A stretch of 64,000 nt of DNA from Sycobia sp. Sy_11 (Eukaryota; Arthropoda; Insecta; Hymenoptera; Epichrysomallidae). Positions 32,746 to 45,173 of this stretch are shown piece after piece. Location: the NCBI GenBank assembly GCA_018907035.1, contig JACCIC010000048.1, positions 217,001 through 281,000 of the forward strand, written 5' to 3'. Position 1 is the stretch's first letter; the number at the start of each line of letters is the position of its first letter. Under the pieces are notes generated by a model that saw nothing but the letters and a program-made list of their open reading frames with translations, was not told the origin of the DNA and did no database searches. A program made the position numbers and the translations under genes.

Positions 32746-33762
32746 GTTTGTAGATGTATAGTATAATATTGTAATGTGTTAATGGTATTAATAACAATCC
32801 TGACATAAGAATGGTTTTTTCCACAATGGATATAAGTTGTATATATAAGTTACATATGTAACTTATATATAATTTATATATATAACTTATAATGCTGAAG
32901 AGTAGTCTTTGCTATAAAAATATTTGAATGAGATGATACTCCTATAAAAACAAATTATGAACCAATTACAATTTTAAACGTACTTGTTAAGCGAATTGAT
33001 AATATTTTATGTACAGATTTATATGAGCAAGAATTTATTTCATATAAGTCCAATATATCTAATCTGTTATTTCTAGACTAATTTTATTCATATATATAAT
33101 GCTCAAGACTTGAAAGTTGACACTATCTATTTCCAATTTTCTAAAAAATTTGATAATCATAATAAACTAATTGATAAGCTAGCCAATCTAGATCATCCAT
33201 GAAATGTTATTCATTGGATGAAATCTTACCTAATCAATAGCATATAAAAATTAAGAATTGATTATATAAATTTCTAAGATTGATTTTTTAATTCATATGT
33301 TGCCTAGAATGTTCATAAAGAATTTCCATTAAAGATACTCTTACGAGTTTTCATTGTTATTGCCAAAAGCGAGTTCCTCGGGATTTAGATCTGACATATT
33401 ACAGAAAATTTGTTTTGCTTTTTTTATTTTATTCTACTTAAATTCACAATATATTTCCATTTATCAAGTAACCATTTTATAAACAGACTTTTATAATTGT
33501 AAAAATTTCTAAAATTCATATTTTGGTGGTACGTCAATTGTATGTATAAAGAGAATTAGTGATCGGTTTTCTTACTTTTTTTGAAAAATTGATAATTCAA
33601 TGAGTACTTTCGATAGAACTCAGAAATATTTAACATGGGATATAATAAATACCCTTGTGTATATATATAACACTAATACATATATTATATTAAATTGTGC
33701 TAAAATAATATAATATAATATATTTTCGTATACTTTTACAATATAATATAATCGCTTTTTAC

Positions 33763-33983
33763 CGAGGATGGTATTCTGATGTATTTTTTCTGTGTTTTTG
33801 TAGCTTCTGGCAATGTCTTTGTTTCTCTTCTAATCTAGTTTTTTCAGCAGCCGCTCCATCTTGATCTCCATTTTCTAGTTTTCGAATATCAGGTCTCAGT
33901 CTTGAATCTGTACAGCACAATTTCTTAATAATTCTTGGGTCCATTTCATTTAGCCCCATTGCGAATGCAGTAAACCGATAGTA
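33763..33983 (-). CDS. Oxysterol-binding-protein-related gene, internal exon
   Basis: A 221-bp exon. It starts right after a TTTATAG acceptor (phase 0) with YYRFTAFAMGLNEMDPRII, continues KKLCCTDSRLRPDIRKLENG, DQDGAAAEKTRLEEKQR, and ends EYHPR at a GTAAAA donor (phase 2). This is the C-terminal part of the lipid-binding OSBP-related domain, with the family signature around TDSRLRPD and the EKxRLEEKQR helix. The protein would carry sterols or phosphoinositides between membranes. The usual PPTDSR reads CCTDSR here. The upstream exon at 57844-58147 joins in phase. The short terminal exon (normally containing W-F and a G-x-Y-W motif) is not found to the left in this window. Confidence 0.85.
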
Positions 33984-34185
33984 CTATAAATATAAAATAT
34001 TCATTTTGTATATCAAACTTAGGAAAACGATTTTTTTTTATATATCTCTATAATATTTTTATATAGATATTTAAGTATGTTTAGTAAACATACAATAAAG
34101 ACAATAATACATCATCACCTAATAGAACTTTATTGAATGGTTTTAGAGAAGAAAAAAAACATTAAAATATTAATTAACAGTTATA

Positions 34186-34190
<5 letters not shown>

Positions 34191-34245
<55 letters not shown>
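34191..34245. repeat. TA microsatellite
   Basis: A pure TA run of about 55 bp ending directly at the terminus of the next repeat (CAGGGTGTTCG). Confidence 0.9.
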
Positions 34246-34248
<3 letters not shown>

Positions 34249-35390
34249 GGTGTTCGAAATGTTCCGGACCCCTCACTTACAACATAAAATAAGCACTTTG
34301 TAAAAAGATGTTAAACACAAAAGTTGTTCAGTTTTAAAGGTTAAACTAAGTGGTGACCTTGGATTTGTTATTGATTATTATTTTCAAGGTCATTTGAAGA
34401 TCATCTTTAGTTTTTTTAAATAGGGACTCCTATTTTTTATTACAGATTCTGAAAGAGCACAAAATTTTACATCTGGGTATGTATTCACGTTATGGCTCAA
34501 AGTGACCTCCAGAGGTCATTTAGGGGTTAAATGACTATTTACTAGCAGAAAGTCAAGAAATTCCGATAATTAAGAACTTTGAGGTTATCTGACCAATGCT
34601 AAAGTAATTTGATTTTGTAAGACAAACTTTATGGTGGCGTTAAATTTACATTGCCCTTGATTTTCAAAGTGATTTAAAGGTTAACTTTAGTTTTTCAAAT
34701 TAAGCCTCCTAGTAGTATTTCTCCATTTTGCACCAGCGCTAAATTCTGCATTGGGATTCTAAAATGTGTAATTTACACTGGCGTTCATTCAACCCCACCC
34801 TCACATCATCAACAAAGATATTCTTTGTCGTTCAGTCTTTGCCATTTTTCACTACGATTAAAAGTACAATTATTGAAAATGTACAGTTATCTGAATTTCG
34901 AAGTAAGAGAACTTCACTTAACTTTGGAAAACAGAATAGTAAATAGAAGTAAACTGATATATTAGATCTATTAGATATATTAGATCTATTATTAAATATA
35001 ATAGAGATAGTAAACTGATATAATAAATGAACTGATTGCAAAAAAGAATAGTGAGCAAAATTTTTTCGGCTGCAAGTAACGATCCTGAAAGTTCTATGAA
35101 TCATACGTAGAAACTCACAACTCTTACAAAAAATTATTGCAATAAAAACTGTTCTTGTAAAACGGTTACATTTTTTTTTTCTTTGAAATTAATAGCCTCT
35201 AAGTTTCCTATGTAGACCATTTCGAGCCATGACTTGGATATTATACATATCTCCGTATCTAAAATTTAATGCTCCTCCAGAATCCGGAATACAAAATGAG
35301 TCCCTTTTTAATAAGCTGAAGATAACTTTCAAATGATCTTGAAAATTAAGAGCAATATTTGATTAATATGGTAAATTGTAAGAATAATAT
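34246..35390. mobile_element. Non-autonomous inverted-repeat element (GGGTGTTC family), right terminus missing
   Basis: Starts CAGGGTGTTCGAAATGTTCC after a TA. The left part contains AAGGTCATTTGAAGATCA, TAGGGACTCCTATTTT and AAAGAGCACAAAATTTTA. The right part (35220-35390) carries diverged complements of the same blocks, so the element is a long imperfect inverted repeat. No coding sequence is seen. A related copy begins at 54867. Confidence 0.5.
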
Positions 35391-36229
35391 ATAATTAGAA
35401 TGAACTGTAACAGCATTTATTTGAAATTAATCATCCATTATACATTTACATTAAAATATTTCATAAATAATTAGATTTTCAATACAAGCAATATTGATTA
35501 TCTCTTGCTGCAATTTTATATGTAAAAGAAGACATATTTTATTAATACTTTGATTAGCTGTTATATTTTATTCTAAATACCTGACATATTTTATAAATAT
35601 TATAATTTCTTTAATTTCATTGTCTTGTTCGAGTTTACTTAATGTCACGGATTCTTCTCTAATATAATGCCAAAAAAAAGATGTATGATCAAGTTGTAAA
35701 AAACAGGATCAGCATCTGTTTCGACACTTCACGATCTGAGGGGCCAGTCACGTTGGCCATTATTGCACTAAAGTTTTTCTTCAAGTACTTGTAGATAGAA
35801 TTATTTATCGAACTTGCATTTTTTTAACTGTGAAATTGAGTTCATATATTTTTAAAACTTTCTATGACTTATTATTCTAAAAAAATTAAAAATTTATTTC
35901 GTAAAAGGCATTCAAAAACTGTCAAAAGAAAAATATCTTTACAATATCACGACGAAGCACTTGTCCCAAAGATAAATTGTACTCCACCTAAACTAAGCAT
36001 ATGAATCGAATAAAAGTTAGATCAGAAATTTAATATAAATAAAAAATTAAGATTATTCCAAATTAAAAGATTGAAACTAATAACTTTGACAAGAAAATTA
36101 AAATAATTAGCAATAGAATTTATGGGCGGGAAAAATCACGTTTTACTCGATTATGCTCAGATATAAGAAATAACAAAAACTTCTTTTTAATTTTGGGAAA
36201 AGGAAAAAAGTACTGAAAGTGCTTTTACA
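35391..36229. other. No gene recognised
   Basis: AT-rich. No repeat ends or coding motifs identified. Confidence 0.4.
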
Positions 36230-36765
36230 AGGTAATGAAAGAAGACAGCGAACAAAACCTTGACATTTGATCGAATTTGGCGTGCTTTCTTCGGTCTTGG
36301 TTCTTCTGGACTCTTCCATTGGAACGATTGGGCTTTCGTATCGACGTCATAACCATATACCTACGATTCATCAACAGTTATAACCCTTTTGAAACAATCA
36401 GCATCATTATTGACTTCAATCAACAAGTTTTCAGCTATGGCCATGCGACGGTTCTTTTGATCAAAATTAAGCAACTGTCAAATTTCAAGAGTTTTAGAGC
36501 ACTGAATTCCATTGTGGACAAAATTGAATGCAAACTATTTGTTTTATTTTTTGGATAAAAGAAAATCGCCGAGCATACGAAACACTTGACTGCCTGTCAG
36601 AAACAAACAAATAATACTATACAGCTAAAGTCGTCAATATATGCTCGGTACAGCTGTACCAGCACAAAAAAAACACAACGAAATAAAAAAATTGATAATC
36701 GAACCGACGTAGCTCTCGATATTTGTAAAGTCTAATAAGACGTCTTTGAACACACCTAGTAGTAT
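36230..36765 (-). pseudogene. Mariner remnant, same family as 10274-11114
   Basis: The minus strand matches the element at 10274-11114 from the region after the first catalytic aspartate (around 36250-36470) through the 5' untranslated region to a terminus TTTGAACACACCTAG near 36755. The helix-turn-helix region is deleted between about 36475 and 36480. Short frames only. Confidence 0.7.
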
Positions 36766-36769
36766 AAAA

Positions 36770-39440
36770 TTCACGGAATAATGATATATTATCATTGATT
36801 TCAAAAGCATAAAAGCCTATGGAAAGTCCACAAACTCCTTCAATAATAGATATTGTACACAGAGTATATTCATGACTACTTTTGCATCTATAGAGAGAAG
36901 TTAATTTTTATTTGAGAATTATAATTTTCAAACTTATTTTTTCTATTTTGAACAAGTATCCTCAATAAAGCTCATGCATTTTATATACTTTTCTGTAACA
37001 ATAAAAGATTTTATCTTACTATAAGTAGACTAATGATATAAAAATTAAAAATACCTATGTCGATGGTTTTCTAACAAACTAACAAATAGTTTTGATACAA
37101 ATATTACAGAATTATTAAATAAGGAGGGTTATTCATAATCAACATCATAGAAGGAAAAGTCTAAACTCTAATATAATTGTAACTACCTTGTAAGAAAAAT
37201 ATCATAAGTAAAATTCGATTCCACTGTGCCCTCCACGAACTTATCTACACATATAATAATAAGTTGCTTCCAACGTTCTGGGGCGCTTAACCTATTTATG
37301 ATGGACTGAACTAAAATTCTAATACTACTGTATAGCCAATGACAAACTAATTCATGATCAAATAATTCATAAACAACATTTCATAATATGTGCTTTGTAT
37401 TTTCAATTGTCGATTCTAGACCTTGTAAATTCAGAAACAATTACTCGGGACTACGTTAATATCGCAAACTATAAGAAAATATAGGCAAAAATAATATTCG
37501 AATGCAGATAATCCAGAGCAGGGTACATTTGGTTGTAAAATAACTGTGTGTATTGCACATTACCATGAAGCATATTAAAGAATTTCGTAAATGTAAAAAT
37601 TCAGAATTAGCCTAATTATTACATCACGATAATAACATATGTCTAGTAATTTTTACTGATTTTTGTCTGTGTAGAAAATTATATTGACAAACAAGTTAGA
37701 TAGTTATATAATGCCTTTTTTCCCAACACTGTAATATGGAGCACCAATTGTTACTGTTTTCTTTGAATGGCTTCATCATCATTTCTTCGCCTCTGCGATA
37801 TAGCATTTTGTTTACTAGACACCAATTCTTATAGTTCTTTGGGACTTCTACTTTTTAGTCTAGCATTTAAAAATACCATTCGTTTTCAATATCTTGAATC
37901 CTGTTAGGCCTTTTTTTTTATCGAGTTCACTAGGCAATGAGCCTGATCCGTCATTACGTACTTCCCTACGATAGATTAAATTAAAATCTTAATTCTGCAG
38001 TTCTATTATTAATGCGGCTTGTTTTGTAATTCATTCGATCAAATTCTTTATCCATTTGAGTGTATTATGGCTTGTTATTTATGCAAAATACTAATTTTCT
38101 AAATACGGTCGTAATTTTACAATCACTCATATCAAGATGATCCTTCCTTCTTTGATATAAAATAAACTTATATGGAAAGTAAGCAACATAGTAATCTTAG
38201 AGAAGCCTCTTTTTTTAATTATCTCTAACTCACGTATAGGTGAGACCTGCGCGGTCCTAGCTTTCATTAGCAGGAATGTATTGCTTGCTTGTATGTATAG
38301 GCTTCATTTCAGACATTCCTTGGGGCGACATCCAGACAGTTTGAAACACGAATAGCACTCTATGTGCGGTTATTTGTATGCTCAATGTTTTACGATATCA
38401 CAATGGTAACATTAACTCCAAAAAGGTTTCTTTCCGCTTGAAAGTAAATCTTTCACCCTAATTTCTGTTTGCAGAAAGGTAGACCCTCACAGTTCCCTTG
38501 TCTTGTACATACTTGCGAGAGGAGGGAGCTCCCTTGCTTGTATAAGTCACTGCCTTGTTCTGTTATAGAGTTCGACTGGGTCGCATGACTTCTTGGCTGC
38601 ATGAGTATCATGCTCATATCTACTATAACAAGGACTCGTTGTTAGTTATTTTCTCTCATGCTGATGTTCCGACTGCTATATATATTTTATCCTGTCTTTT
38701 ACTTTTTTTCTTCCTTATTTATCCTCTAATTTTAGCCTCGTTTTCCATACAAGCTAATATTGCTATTAAGTGCAACCAATAAGATCCTTATCTTATCCTC
38801 AGAAGATGGTGATGCATTGACATTGTGTACAGTCCATATTCCCTCCCAAACTCAGAAGTATTTTTCCGGATTTTTTAAAGTTGCATCTTTTTTGTCAATA
38901 ATCAAGTGTCAATATACCGGCAACAACTTACGAAAGATGGTATTCTAATTACAGTGTTCTAATCTTCTGAACTAGAAAAAGATAGCCGCCAAATCTTCAA
39001 GACTTTTGCATTTAATGAGGATATCGGTTTTCTTCGACGTGTGTTCTGATGCATATGGGATACTTCCTTTCTCTGCTTCTTCCTCATTTTCGTGACTTTC
39101 AATTTCTTTGAAAATACACACTCCTAGTGCCTCCTTCTAATTATCTGTCAGTGTGAGCCAAATTTCCGGTAGCTCCTGATCTGCTGATTTTTTCATTCGC
39201 ATATTATATCATAGCATATCCTTTAATTCTATTATCTCATCATCATCGTCGCTTGCTACTAATTTCACCACTCTCTATTTTATTGTTCAATCTTACTTAT
39301 GCCCTCGAATCATTTTTCAGTTACTACAATCTTCCTCTACTTACCATAAAAGTTCAAGTCCATCGAATTGCATACAGCTGTTCAGTAGCAGTTTGCGCGA
39401 TAGCCTGGAGAAAGGTGGCTTTCATTCTTTAAGATCAGTA
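36770..39440. other. No gene recognised
   Basis: About 2.7 kb of AT-rich sequence. Slightly GC-richer at 38210-38600 without coding evidence. Likely intron of the OSBP-related gene, which spans this interval. Confidence 0.45.
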
Positions 39441-39454
39441 AAAATATCGAACAA

Positions 39455-40110
39455 TGTGTTACAATGAAATTTTACTATAAAGTTGGTAAAAGTGCAACAG
39501 AAGTAAAGAAAATGTTAAAAGTAAATTATAATAAAGGTGTTATCTCTCATACTACTATTTATTGGTGTTATAACCTCTTTGCGGCATATTGAGAGCCAGT
39601 TGAAGACGATCAAAGCAGTGGGCGGCTACGTGCCACGAAGAGTGACAATAAAATCGATAAGTCACAGCTTTGTTAAAGGATAACTATCATTATAATTGCA
39701 GATTGATTGAGAAACTTACTGAAATGCCAAAACCAACCTTCAACGTATTTTAACGAACGATTCGAATAAAATAAGGCGTGCATGTGTTTCTTTTCGCTTG
39801 CAAGGTAATCTATCTACATATACCAAGACAACTAACACTCAATTTTTGGCCAACAAAATTGTTCCTGCACTCAGCCTACTATACTGGCCTAATTTGAGTC
39901 CTCCCGAATCTTTCCTGTTTGCAAAAGTAAAAATGTATTTGAAAGGGAACCGTTTTGCATAGATAGATAAAATACAAGAAGCTGTGACAACGAAATTAAA
40001 AAGTATTCTAAAAGAGGAATTTTTACAAGGCATGAACAGATTGGAAGATCGTTCCAACTAATATATGATTTCTCATGGAGACTATTTTAAATAAAATGTT
40101 TGTTAAGAAA
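39455..40110 (+). pseudogene. Mariner remnant, heavily decayed
   Basis: The plus strand encodes FYYKVGKSATEVKKMLKVN, a stop, then EPVEDDQSSGRLRATKSDN and, after deletions, FLANKIVPALS, LSPPESFLFAKVKMYLKGN and EGMNRLE-like endings. These are the N-terminal helix-turn-helix, linker and C-terminal segments of a mariner transposase. The third catalytic position reads PPES instead of a PxD motif, and the first two aspartates lie in deleted sequence. Confidence 0.65.
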
Positions 40111-40114
40111 GTTT

Positions 40115-42370
40115 TATATATTTATTATGTCTTTTATACCGCTAGTCTTAAAACTGTTGAGACACAGTGAGTATGTATTCATTCTAAAATAACTAAATTG
40201 TGTAATATATGTTTAGATGTAGAGGTACATTATTGATACTTATATCGTCCGCAACAGTTTTGTCAGATGGTTTGTAAAATACAACTTTTGCTAAAAAAAC
40301 GATCAGCCAGTAAGAAATCGCTGCATGCATAGTAGTCCCAAAGAGATGACAGCAATTTTGGTTTTGCACTATTTCTGTCGGGTTGGCAGTTTTGGTGTTG
40401 ACGATTTGATTTTTCCTTTTCATTTCTTATAAACGGACTAGCTTATCATGCTTGAACGCATTGACTGTTGTTTGCTCATCTTTGTGTGCACGTTATTCTC
40501 GGCGTATTTTATTTATATTAAGTTGCGAGTGTGAGCGAACTAGGTCTAGTGTGAATATCTCAAGTATATGTGAGATATGTGAAGGAATATATTCTATGGA
40601 ATAGTTATTAAGTTCATCGTGACTGGTATGTTCGATCCGCGCAAGGGTTCAGTCCCACACGTAGTCGTAAGGCAATACTCCCCCATAATCTCTTCACATC
40701 TGGTGAAATTTGCATTCTTTCTCGCGCCCTGTCTGGAACGATACAATTATTGTAATAATTGCATTTCCTACTGGTCTTCCATAGTCTTCCATAGTCCTAT
40801 TATCGACTATCTTTTCCAAATATTCTAAGAGAATGTATCCAGAAGATTTACCTTTATACCTGAATAGTACAATAATAACTAATAGAAATAACTTGATTTC
40901 AGTTCAACAATTACGCGAGAATCAGTGGGCAAATATATAAGACAACGTAAATTAATGATATGTTTAGATTCCGTATAGGGAATATATAAAACTTGATTGG
41001 TTACGTTTATTTTGAGTGTGGCACAAAACGCTTTTCGGACAAATCATACTACTAGGTCCTAAACCTCTCTCATCTGAGACATGTTAGGAGAATTAAAAAA
41101 CTAATAAATTTCATTTAGATCCACAAAGTATTATTATTCTACTGAATCAATATTTAATATTCGGACTATTCCTAAAGGCTGTACAGTTGTCATTATAAAA
41201 GTTAGGTGAAGACACCTTTCGAGCTGCAAAGCGTTGCATTGCCATTATCCTTGACCTTACTTTCTATGTTCTAATAATTTGTGTCTGCTATATTAGCTTT
41301 CGACTATTTTGCGACTTACATGAATATACCTTTTATGGAAGGATCTAATGAGTTAATTAGAGATCAAGTGTGACGTCTCGGCATATTTACCCTTCCGTAC
41401 ACGTTACTCTTTATTTTTAATACATACGTGTATTAATTTTAATACACATATGCACCTATTGTTTTAGGCAGTTTTGAGCCTGGAGTTGCCTCCACTAGCT
41501 TGGGAATGCCTAGTTGATTACTTAATGGCAACTAACAATAAGGTGTAGATTTGATAGATGTTATGAAACCCTATGCTGGTTTTACATAGGTCAGAGTCCA
41601 AGGCTCTATTTGGATGCAATTTCCTCTTCTTTCGAAGGGGAAACTGAACCCGCCTCGGCCTACCGACCTAGTTCCCTATTGACTAAGGATGTATGGCTGA
41701 TAAACTAGGGGGATGTTCAGTCCTACCACATAGGAGGACCAGACACTTCCCCGGAAAAAGGAGATTGAAAGAAAAGGGAAAGAAAGAAATATTAGATTTA
41801 TTATTTTGTAAATAATAATGAAATTTATTTCTTACTTGTATACGGCGACAGAGGGAGGACTTACGGGAGACTTCTTGATTGAACGCTGCTGACTGAAAAC
41901 TGCTGACTGAATGAATTTTTGTGGAAAAATTGGGGTTTTATATACCCGATTTTTCCATGATCATCCGCAATCCCTCTCTCTGCTCCTCGTTTTTACAGCT
42001 TTTTTTATTACATTGTTTAATTTGCTTATTTTTAGCCTTAATACTAGTATAAACAATTAAATTCTATCATAAACATTCATTATAATTTTTGTCTTAAATA
42101 TTTGTTGTATTAAAAATGTAATTTAATTGTTTAAAGTATTAGTTTTACTATAAAATAAACATCGAAAATTGTACACTAGCGCATCGCTAATGTACACGTT
42201 GCGTTACCTATGATACCTTCATCGGAGAAACATACGCTTCTGACGTATGATCTTGCGCAAGCCAACGTCTTATATCGGCGGTATTATGAAATTGTTTTTC
42301 CTCGCCCAAATAAGATGATGACATGCTAGATGAAATTCGGTCATTTTAGTTTCGATTCTTATTCTACAGA
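40115..42370. other. No gene recognised
   Basis: Mostly AT-rich. The stretch 41460-41960 is GC-richer and, on the minus strand, contains GGGTATATAAAACCCC, a TATA-box-like site, suggesting an LTR or promoter remnant. No matching long terminal repeat was found. Confidence 0.35.
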
Positions 42371-42376
42371 ACTTTA

Positions 42377-42383
42377 TTTATAT

Positions 42384-42432
<49 letters not shown>

Positions 42433-42526
42433 TTATATATATACTTATATAAGTTCAAGTATTATTATTATTATTGTATATATTTATTTAATAATATATT
42501 ATTATATTATATATTTTTCTTTATAA

Positions 42527-42580
<54 letters not shown>

Positions 42581-42694
42581 ATTTTATGTGTTAGTATATA
42601 TTATGTTTATATATATACACCTATATGTATAGGTGTTAATACGTATTATAATACATTTCATATGTATATACTTATACGTATTATAATGCCTTAC

Positions 42695-42736
<42 letters not shown>

Positions 42737-42740
42737 CTTT
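42377..42740. repeat. Cluster of TA and TG microsatellites
   Basis: TA runs at about 42377-42430, 42530-42563 and 42700-42733. The second passes into a TG run. Frames called through it are repeat artefacts. Confidence 0.85.
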
Positions 42741-43337
42741 ACTATTATATATTATTTTTAAACTCTAGTTTACATTTATACGTGTATAGGAATATATATA
42801 TACTTTCAATGTTTAAATTAATATTATTTTATTAAAATTATTAGCTCGCTGTTACACAAGTATTTATGGTCCAATTTATCGGCGTATTTTCGAACTCAAA
42901 ATCTAATTTTTTTTATACATGATCGCTAGTCGTTCGGATTCATTTATCGTCAACAAAGGAATTTAAACCTATAATTTGGCCACTTCTGGAATTGGTTTTA
43001 TTAGCTTTAGCTCCTGGAATATCAGAAATAAAATATTTTTACTATTTGCCAAAGTTATATTTTCACATCTTGAACACTATGAGATACGCCTGGTTTGTTT
43101 TCACAGCCTTTCTTAAACAAAATCTTTTGCTTAGAATTCAAAATTGTACTTATGTCGACTGCTCTGAATTAAATTCATAAATATTTTTATTGGTCTTACA
43201 GTCTTTAGAATAAAATATATTAGTTAAAATAATGACAGTTAGATTGTTCTTGTTTATATCAGTATAGCTGACGAAGTATGAATGGTATATCCGGGTTAAA
43301 AGAACATAGTTTACACTTCTTACATTCTTTCGATTTT

Positions 43338-43547
43338 TTTTTTTTTTTTTTATGTTATTTAACGTCGCTCTATTTATGCTTCCAAATATCGGTGCTAATT
43401 AGCGACGGAGGTCTACGATGTGTTTATAAACAAAGCACATGTAAATTATTACATCGGTGCCTGTATCAATCGGCCGAGACCGGGATTTGAACTCGGGTCA
43501 CCAAGTTACTAGTCCTTCACTCTAGCGATCGAGCCATCGTAGGCCTC
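43338..43547 (-). mobile_element. tRNA-derived SINE, copy 1, with 13-bp target duplication
   Basis: Read on the minus strand, an A-box-like GGCTCGATCGCTAGAG is followed by a B box (GAGTTCAAATCCC, plus-strand 43482-43494), an unrelated body with AACACATCGTAGACCTCCG, and a terminal poly-A (a T run on the plus strand). The direct repeat TTCTTTCGATTTT flanks it at 43325-43337 and 43548-43560. It interrupts the Penelope-like coding remnant, so it is younger. Confidence 0.85.
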
Positions 43548-43747
43548 TTCTTTCGATTTTGAAAATGTAAATATTTTAGAAGAAGGTATTCAAAATAAAT
43601 ATAAAAGAGAAGCTCTTGAAAATATTCATATTTTGAAGAATCCCAATAATGTCAATTTAATCGTAGAGTCAAGTAAATTGGACAACACTTATCATTCCTA
43701 TATTTGGAGTGGGCATGGGGTGTATAAAGTAGCATGCTGGGTTTTTC

Positions 43748-43821
43748 AATTTAGTTTAGTTCCTGAAGATGAACCGTAGCGGTTCGAAACATTGCATACC
43801 AAAGGTGAATCTAAATTTAAG
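43748..43821 (+). ncRNA. Hammerhead-ribozyme-like motif with paired stem I
   Basis: CTGAAGA (43763-43769), one extra base, stem II GAACC/GGTTC with loop GTAGC, GAAAC, then a longer stem III loop and GTG where GTH is expected. Stem I pairs 43748-43762 with 43808-43821 in the correct register, about ten of fourteen positions including AATTTAG with CTAAATT. The changed triplet (G at position 17) predicts loss of cleavage, but the fold is the best supported of the four. Confidence 0.6.
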
Positions 43822-44094
43822 GTAGTGGTGGCAATCAGATTGTCCTTTTCTAACATAGAATATTGTTTTTATTATTTTTATTTGATTTATTATACTATAA
43901 AGTGTAAGACTGATAAAAATATTTATTAATTTAAAATCTTTACCTGATTAGGAAAATTAAGGAACATATATAATAAATAAAACTCAAGCGATCTATCAGC
44001 GAATGATGCAACGTTTCGTTGACAATTCGTAGATGTCCTGAAGCACTTCTTAAGCGTGTATATATAGAAGCGTGTATATATAGACGTATATACA

Positions 44095-44190
44095 CGCAGT
44101 TCTTTTGTCTTTCGCTTGGGCTTTCACTTCCCCTACTTCCCCTCTTGTGCATCGTGCCTGCCTGCCACCTTGCCCACTCCTTAATTACAG
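44095..44190. repeat. Dispersed GC-rich repeat, copy 1
   Basis: TCTTTCGCTTGGGCTTTCAC, TTCCCCTACTTCCCCTCTTG and GCCTGCCACCTTGC. The same blocks occur at 51045-51140. Just to its left is a hairpin-prone GCGTGTATATATAG repeat. Confidence 0.5.
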
Positions 44191-44299
44191 TCTGTTTAAG
44201 TTTACAGTTTACTTATGTAAAAAATAACCAATGTATAAAAATGTATTACCTAGATAATTTTATCTATAATAATATTAACATATATTAAATATCTGTAGA

Positions 44300-45127
44300 A
44301 AAAATAATAAAGCTTCAGGGCTCGCCAACAATGTCAGCGATGTGACTGTATTGAGCTTAGTTCCAAGAAAGTTGCTCACACTATTTTTCTGAATATTTAT
44401 GATTTTTGGGGGACTAATTACGAATATTGTAACAGCTTTAGACGGAAATTGAATATTTATTACTAGATCCATGCTAAGTCCATAAAGTTCGTGGTTTGTT
44501 CAATTTTCCTTAAGAAAATAAAAAAACTTGCAAAAAAATTTTAAACCATAATCATAGACCTCATTTAAATACATATTTTTTGTTCCATACAGTTTTCGAT
44601 GCAAATAATATTTCTCGACAAAGTTCAACTCTTCCGTTTCGGAGTCCCATGAACGGTTCCTCGTATATACTCAATGCAGGTAAATTCGTATACATTTTTT
44701 TCGAGAAATATTGTTTCTAGAGACGAATTAAATAGAATAAAAAATATGTATTTCCATGACATGTACAATGATTTTTTAAAATACATTTGTATAAATTTTA
44801 ATATTTTCCGAGTTATGTCGAAAAGACTCTGTGTTTATAGTTTTTAACTTGAGAATTAAAAAAAATTGACAAATCGATTATGTTCGTCATTCGGAAGTTC
44901 ATCTACGATCTCTGTTATAGACTCACATAGCTATTTTTATTGGATCAAGCTGGCTGCGAGCACGCATTTAGACTGCCGATGATCGCAAAAGCCTTGGAGC
45001 AAGGCTGAATTATCAAAAATTTTCGCGAAATTTACATCGCAGAGATCATACTACAAGCATGCACTATTAAAACATATTTTTTTTAAATTCATCGTAAAAC
45101 CAAATAAATATATTATAATGTTATAAC

Positions 45128-45173
<46 letters not shown>

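Larger units (their letters stand above)
43145..43965 (+). mobile_element. Penelope-like element 3' part with inverted termini and hammerhead-like motif
   Basis: The left arm (43145-43265) carries TTGTACTTATGTCGACTG and GTCTTACAGTC in one orientation. The right arm (about 43822-43965) carries the complement, ending GTAAGACTGATAAAAATA. The body between them (excluding the SINE at 43338-43547) encodes on the plus strand a segment after the SINE reading ENVNILEEGIQNKYKREAL and ENIHILKNPNNVNL. This strongly resembles the C-terminal GIY-YIG-type endonuclease region of Penelope-like reverse transcriptases. A hammerhead-like motif follows. The reverse transcriptase core is missing. Confidence 0.65.

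Noticed and set aside
32841..32870. 30-bp perfect palindrome ATATATAAG...CTTATATAT as a regulatory site
   Set aside because: Low-complexity TA-rich palindromes are expected by chance here; no second signal supports function.
36277..36558. Independent 93-aa plus-strand gene
   Set aside because: Lies antisense to a mariner remnant that explains the region.
42527..42835. Tyrosine/isoleucine-rich protein frame
   Set aside because: Produced by TA and TG microsatellites.
43470..43545. Possible tRNA gene
   Set aside because: The A and B boxes belong to a SINE with poly-A and target duplication; it cannot form a full cloverleaf and occurs in two copies.
44015..44050. Fifth hammerhead-like motif (CGAAACGTTG on the minus strand)
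   Set aside because: No CTGANGA box or stem II at the right distance.
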